Source of the DNA: Candidatus Hydrogenedentota bacterium | Lineage (GTDB): Bacteria > Hydrogenedentota > Hydrogenedentia > Hydrogenedentales > SLHB01 | Length of the DNA stretch: 6,321 nucleotides | NCBI GenBank assembly: GCA_003552765.1 | Contig: PUOI01000152.1 | Location: 1 to 6,321 of the forward strand | Reading direction: 5' to 3' | In this document: positions 1 to 3,565 of the stretch, piece by piece | Layout of the letters: each line of letters starts with the position of its first letter | Numbering within the stretch: position 1 is the stretch's first letter | Notes under the pieces: generated by a model | The model's input: the letters and a program-made list of their open reading frames with translations, nothing else | What the model was told of the DNA's origin: nothing | The model's database searches: none | Program-made: the position numbers and the translations under genes

Positions 1-53
1 TGGCGCGCGCGATCCAATTCAAGCGCTTTCATCGGCGTTTGTCCTTTGGTTCA

Positions 54-85
54 AACTGGTACCCCTTCAGGGCCAAGGTTGTGGG
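54..85 (-). repeat. Outer flanking repeat of element A (left, inverted)
   Basis: The reverse complement of this stretch resembles 467-499 (roughly 20 of 31 positions by eye, including an intact CCCTTCAG core) and 942-970. It therefore behaves as the left outer arm of a larger ~450-base unit around element A. The match is imperfect, so this is an old or fast-diverging copy. Confidence 0.5.
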
Positions 86-118
86 AGTTTCGATTGAGTG
101 TGACTTAGTCTCAAATGC

Positions 119-390
119 TATCACAAGTGAATCCATCCCGTAGGGATGACAGATGCTAGCCAGGGGTTGAGCCCGCAGGCGATAGCGTGCGGGCGACACC
201 CCTGGAAACAGGGTAACCCGACAACGACCCTGATAAGGGTCGCAGAACCTTTGTACACTTGGCTGCTGCGACCCCTGCCGGGGTCGATCAAGGCGGGTTC
301 TCGGATCCAGGGGTATCGCCCTCTCGCTTGTGCTCGCGGGCTCAACCCCTGGCTAGCATCTGTGACCCCGCTGGGGTCATTTACACGGTG
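119..390 (+). repeat. Composite palindromic repeat, copy A
   Basis: This is a non-coding nested palindrome. A perfect 28-base inverted repeat joins 149-176 with 336-363. Each half folds into its own long hairpin: CCAGGGGT (160-167) pairs with ACCCCTGG (198-205), enclosing GCCCGCA (171-177) with TGCGGGC (188-194); on the right, CCAGGGGT (307-314) pairs with ACCCCTGG (345-352), enclosing GCCC (318-321) with GGGC (338-341). Two central hairpins lie at 225-242 (CGACCCT/AGGGTCG) and 269-286 (CGACCCC/GGGGTCG). Small hairpins close the ends: CATCCC-gta-GGGATG at 134-148 and TGACCCC-gct-GGGGTCA at about 362-378. The whole unit is homologous to the reverse complement of copy B. It looks like a REP/BIME-type element or small non-autonomous mobile element; no transposase is present, so how it moves is unknown. 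Confidence 0.85.
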
Positions 391-466
391 ACCCGAGTAT
401 TGAGACAAGGGTCCAGCATTGATTGTGAACTCCAACGGGAGCCAATTGTGGGGCGCACAGCCGCGT

Positions 467-499
467 TGTCCACAAATCAAGGGCTGAAGGGACACTAGT
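467..499 (+). repeat. Outer flanking repeat of element A (right)
   Basis: It shares TCCACA(a/c)ATCAAGG(g/a)CTGAA with 942-961 in the same orientation and is related in inverted orientation to 54-85. This shows that the repeated unit extends beyond the hairpin core of element A. Confidence 0.6.
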
Positions 500-532
500 G
501 GAGCGTCAAGGCTAGACTTGTTGACCGCCGTA

Positions 533-611
533 GTGAACACGCTGGGAGGTGGCATGGCCTTCCAGGCCATGAGTCACGGGCTGGAAGCCCGTGCCACCTC
601 TTGGCGTTCAC
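533..611. repeat. Three-way-junction palindrome
   Basis: This palindrome is unrelated to elements A and B. The outer stem is GTGAAC(ac)GC (533-542) with GCGTTCAC (604-611), then GAGGTGGC (546-553) with GCCACCTC (593-600), perfect over 8 bases. Inside it are two hairpins with three-base loops: ATGGCCT-tcc-AGGCCAT (554-570) and CACGGGCT-gga-AGCCCGTG (575-593), separated by GAGT. The two inner hairpins are alike in reverse complement (loop TCC versus GGA). It lies exactly between copies A and B. It resembles a paired REP (BIME) unit more than an RNA gene. Confidence 0.8.
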
Positions 612-639
612 GACAAATGCTGCAACCTTGCCTCCATTC

Positions 640-910
640 GTGGGTGAACATCTAAAGACCCCAAAAGGGTCACAGATAGTAGCCTGGGGTTAAAGCGCGC
701 GCAGCGCGCAATACCCCAGGATCGCAAGCCACCCCATCAATCGACCCCTTTAGGGGTCGCAGCAGCTGCGTGCACAGGAGTTCTGCGACCCCTAAAGGGG
801 TCGGTGGGTGGAGCTTTGTTTCCGGGGGTATCGCCCGCGTGCTATCGCACGCGGCCTCAACCCCCGGCTACCAGCTGTCATCCCTACGGGATGGATCCAA
901 TTTGTGACAG
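640..910 (-). repeat. Composite palindromic repeat, copy B (inverted relative to A)
   Basis: It has the same architecture as copy A, in opposite orientation and diverged in sequence. Left large hairpin: CCTGGGGT (683-690) with ACCCCAGG (713-720), enclosing GCGCGC (695-700) with GCGCGC (704-709). Right large hairpin: CCGGGGGT (822-829) with ACCCCCGG (860-867), enclosing CCGCGTGC (835-842) with GCACGCGG (847-854). The centre contains a perfect 21-base inverted repeat, 742-762 with 783-803, each arm itself a hairpin (CGACCCC/GGGGTCG). The right end, CATCCC-tac-GGGATG (879-893), is the reverse complement of the left end of A. The left end (about 657-672, GACCC/GGGTC) matches the right end of A. 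Translations across this stretch are repeat artefacts, not proteins. Confidence 0.85.
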
Positions 911-941
911 CATGTCGGGTTACGTCCGACGCAACCGGGGT

Positions 942-970
942 ATCCACACATCAAGGACTGAAAAGGTACT
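942..970 (+). repeat. Outer flanking repeat downstream of element B
   Basis: It matches 469-490 in direct orientation (TCCACA then ATCAAGG then CTGAA) and 54-85 in inverted orientation. It sits about 35 bases beyond the terminal hairpin of element B, a spacing similar to that between the left end of A and 54-85. No equivalent is evident on the left side of B, where the unrelated palindrome at 533-611 lies instead. Confidence 0.6.
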
Positions 971-1106
971 GGGGTGAAGTCCGTATTCAACACGACACAG
1001 CGCCCGGATTCAAGCGCGGCCATTTGTATCAAGGGCCGATGCGGGGTACACTGGCGGCGTTGGAACCTCAATCGCTGGGTTACCTAGGCGGCGTGTGTTT
1101 TACATC

Positions 1107-1197
1107 CCCCGGCCCTACGGGCCACCCCTCAAAAGGGGAATCCCTCGTAACGCCGGCATCTTGCCGGCACGTGAGCCAAGCCGCATGGAAGGCGGCC
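1107..1197. repeat. Cluster of four short REP-like hairpins
   Basis: Four small GC-rich stem-loops follow one another: GGCCC-tac-GGGCC (1111-1123), CCCCT-caaa-AGGGG (1125-1138), GCCGGCA-tct-TGCCGGC (1152-1168) and GCCGC-(7)-GCGGC (1180-1196). None is followed by a T-tract, so they are not typical intrinsic terminators. The last ends about 20 bases before the ATG at 1218, so in a transcript they would form a strongly structured leader for the downstream gene. From 971 to about 1100, between element B and this cluster, I see nothing recognisable, including no convincing promoter. Confidence 0.7.
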
Positions 1198-1210
1198 CTA
1201 CAATTCCTTG

Positions 1211-1217
1211 AAGGGGG
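1211..1217 (+). promoter_or_regulatory. Possible ribosome-binding purine run (poor spacing)
   Basis: AAGGGGG directly abuts the ATG at 1218, so it has no usable spacer for that start. An in-frame TGA at 1209-1211 means 1218 is the first possible ATG of the frame. The run may instead belong to the repeat cluster. The next in-frame ATG, at 1299, has no Shine-Dalgarno-like sequence at all (it is preceded by AATTTTTC). The start is therefore undecided. Confidence 0.25.
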
Positions 1218-3557
1218 ATGTCTGCCGAAGCCGCTCAACCCGCGATTCGAAAAGAAGCCTATTCAGACATTACAGCAGACCTCAATGGCGAATTTTTCAT
1301 GACCACGAACGAACCTTCTCCCGAATCCGAGCCGTTTCCCAGGGATCCGCGCGAAGGCGTTTTCGATGAGCAGTTATCCTTTCCGGTTCCGTTCACCGAA
1401 GCGCCGACGGCCATCAAGACGATCACCAAGCGTGACGGACGCGAGGCCCCCTTCGAGCGGCGAAAGATCGCGGAAGCCATTTATCAGGCCGCCCAATCCC
1501 TGGGCGTTGGGGACCGCGATCGGGCTGAGAGCCTGGCGTCGGCGGTGACGCTATATCTCGCGAAGCAGCTCAACGGCGGAACGGCGGCCGTGGATCAAGT
1601 CCACGACGCGGTGGAGCGCGTGCTCATCGAACTGGGCCACGGGCGGACCGCGCTCGCTTACGCGCGGTACCGCGATCGGCGTCAGCGCCTGCGCAAGCTC
1701 CGCGAAGGGGATGTGCAGGCCGTCGTCGAAGAGACCGAAGCGGCGGAACAGCGCGAAGCGGGCCACGCCGGGGAAGGTCTGTCGCTGTTTGTCCGAACGA
1801 GCGACGAGCGGCTCATGACGTGGGAGCGGGGCCGCATCGTGGAGGCCCTTGTGCGGGAAACGGCGCTGGATGAAGCCACGGCCGAGATCATCGCACGGGA
1901 AGTGGAGCAACAGATCCTCGATGCGCAGGTGGCCGCGCTCACGGCGCCTCTCATCCGGGAATTGGTGGGCGCCAAGCTCATTGAGCACGGACTCGAAAAG
2001 CATTACCGCCGCCACATGCGTCTTGGCGTGCCGCTGTTTGACGCCGAAAAGATCATCTGCGTCTCCAACGAGGCGGGAGGCCATGCGCATGCCGATCCCG
2101 CCACGAGCGACGCAATTCTGGCGGGGCGCGTCAAAAAGGAATTCGCCTTGGCGCAAGTCTTCTCCCAACCGGTGGCGGACGCGCACCTCGGAGGCGCGGT
2201 TCATCTTCATGGGCTTGACACGGTTGATCGCTTCGCGGCGGGCGGGCACGGGCTCGATTTCGTGCAACGGTTCGGCGTGCGAAGCATCGAGGGCCATCCC
2301 CCGGGCGGGCAACCCGCTCACGCCATGGACCTGGTCGCGCAAACAGCCGCGTTCACGGCGGGACTCGAACGGCATTTCGCCGGAGAAACGGTGTGGGACG
2401 CGTTCAACGTCCATTTCGCCCCGTTCATCGCTGAACGCCCGGAGTCCGAGAGCGAATACGCCGCCCACGCGTTGTTGGCGGAATTCGCCCATCGTTGCGG
2501 GCCGTCCACCGTCTTGGGTCTGCGATGGACCACGCCGGATGGCATGCGGAAATCGGAGGCGATCGGACCGGGGGGAGCGTACGCGGGCGAGATACACGCC
2601 GCTTTTGAAAGCGCCGCGCAACGGTTCATGCTGAACCTTCTCGATGGGGCATGGCGTGGGCCCACGGGGTTCACGCCGTTTCAGGCCCCTCGGTTGGAGT
2701 TTGTGGCCGATGCGCGGTTCTTCCGGGCCCCCGGCCGGGAGGGATGCCTTGCGCGGATTGCCAGCGCCATCTTGGGGGGCGCGCCCGTGCGGATACGGTT
2801 CGAGCGGGAGGCGGACGCCACCGGGCAAGGTCTGCTTGCGCACGCGGTTACGCTCAATCTGCCCCGCGCCGCGGCCGCCACGGAGGAGCCCTTCTTCCGG
2901 CGGCTCGGACGGCTGGTGGACCTCGCCGTCCAGGCGCATGAAGAGAAGCGCGCCTTCTTGTCGCGGCTGATGGCCTGGAAAGACCTCGGCCCCCTGGGCT
3001 TTCTTGCGCGGGAATGGGACGGAGCGCCCTACGCCGACCCCGAATCCGCGCGGTACGCGGTGCGCGTGCTCGGCCTGGATGCGTGCGCGCGGCTTATCTT
3101 GCAAGAGCCGCTGCATGGCGAGGAAGCCCTGGACATGGGCCGGCGCATCGTCGAGCACTTGGCCGGGCTCCTTGCCGAGAAAAGCCAACAGAGTTCCCTG
3201 GACCTTGTGTTGGGTCTCACCGAGGACCTGGAATGCCGCCAGCGTCTGGCCAAGCAAGACCTCGTGCAGGGCAGTGAAGGCTTGCGGCAAACGCTGTCGG
3301 GCATGGCGGAAGACGCGTCCATTGCCTACCCGCCCGGCGCGCGGCTCGCCGAGGATGCGCCGGTGAGTCCGATGGAGCGCGTGCGCTTGGAAGGGAGCTT
3401 GCACGCGGCCCTGTCCGAACCCGCATTTGTGACGGTGAACCTCCCCAGCGACGACATGGAGCCCGCCGCCCTGGCCACGTTCATCGAGAAGGCCTTTCAC
3501 CAGAGTGCGGCGAAAGGGCTGCGCTTCGCCGTCTCCAAGACTGCTGGCGGGCGGTAG
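1218..3557 (+). CDS. NrdD-like protein with two ATP-cones, no glycyl-radical domain (probable pseudoenzyme)
   Basis: This 779-residue protein is homologous to the anaerobic (class III) ribonucleoside-triphosphate reductase large subunit. Residues ~66-160 are a classical ATP-cone (KRDGR 71-75, then a helical bundle ending in a YRDRRQR-type stretch), the nucleotide-binding allosteric module of reductases and NrdR. A charged linker follows, then a second, diverged ATP-cone-like segment at ~188-282 (TWERGRIVEAL, APLIRELVGAKLIEHGLE). Residues ~300-775 follow the reductase barrel: FSQPVADAH, VHLHGLD (family motif HLHDLD, here Asp to Gly at 332), AIGPGG 448-453, VTLNLPR 544-550, SPMERVRLEG 717-726. 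The chain stops where the family's Cys4 zinc site and glycyl-radical loop should begin. Only five cysteines (281, 427, 510, 623, 673) remain, none at the expected catalytic places. No nrdG activase is nearby. The long open frame with no internal stop argues against a decaying pseudogene. Start 1218 is the longest; 1299 (residue 28) is an alternative that loses no domain. Fold assignment is firm; a regulatory function is inference. Confidence 0.85.
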   Translation: MSAEAAQPAIRKEAYSDITADLNGEFFMTTNEPSPESEPFPRDPREGVFDEQLSFPVPFTEAPTAIKTITKRDGREAPFERRKIAEAIYQAAQSLGVGDRDRAESLASAVTLYLAKQLNGGTAAVDQVHDAVERVLIELGHGRTALAYARYRDRRQRLRKLREGDVQAVVEETEAAEQREAGHAGEGLSLFVRTSDERLMTWERGRIVEALVRETALDEATAEIIAREVEQQILDAQVAALTAPLIRELVGAKLIEHGLEKHYRRHMRLGVPLFDAEKIICVSNEAGGHAHADPATSDAILAGRVKKEFALAQVFSQPVADAHLGGAVHLHGLDTVDRFAAGGHGLDFVQRFGVRSIEGHPPGGQPAHAMDLVAQTAAFTAGLERHFAGETVWDAFNVHFAPFIAERPESESEYAAHALLAEFAHRCGPSTVLGLRWTTPDGMRKSEAIGPGGAYAGEIHAAFESAAQRFMLNLLDGAWRGPTGFTPFQAPRLEFVADARFFRAPGREGCLARIASAILGGAPVRIRFEREADATGQGLLAHAVTLNLPRAAAATEEPFFRRLGRLVDLAVQAHEEKRAFLSRLMAWKDLGPLGFLAREWDGAPYADPESARYAVRVLGLDACARLILQEPLHGEEALDMGRRIVEHLAGLLAEKSQQSSLDLVLGLTEDLECRQRLAKQDLVQGSEGLRQTLSGMAEDASIAYPPGARLAEDAPVSPMERVRLEGSLHAALSEPAFVTVNLPSDDMEPAALATFIEKAFHQSAAKGLRFAVSKTAGGR

Positions 3558-3565
3558 CCGCGCCG

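Noticed and set aside
121..570. Minus-strand open frame across element A and the 533-611 palindrome
   Set aside because: It is an artefact of translating palindromic repeats; the peptide has no domain character and its pieces recur in frames over element B.
533..611. tRNA or small structured RNA from the cloverleaf-like fold
   Set aside because: There is no anticodon arm of the right size, no T-psi-C consensus (GGTTCRA) and only two inner hairpins with three-base loops; REP-type DNA palindrome fits better.
119..910. CRISPR array
   Set aside because: The repeats are inverted, long, diverged and only two in number, with no regular short repeats and spacers.
1059..1100. Sigma-70-like promoter (TTGGAA followed by a TTACCT-like box)
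   Set aside because: The -10 match is poor and the spacing is not convincing; in this GC-rich sequence such matches arise by chance.
808..1302. Plus-strand open frame of 164 codons overlapping the start of the NrdD-like gene
   Set aside because: Its first part is the right arm of element B and its last part runs into the NrdD-like gene in another frame; no ribosome site and no protein-like composition.
1551..3500. Long minus-strand frame (649 codons) antisense to the NrdD-like gene
   Set aside because: High third-position GC in the real gene suppresses stops on the opposite strand; the translation is Arg/His/Pro-rich with no recognisable motif, while the plus strand gives clear NrdD homology.
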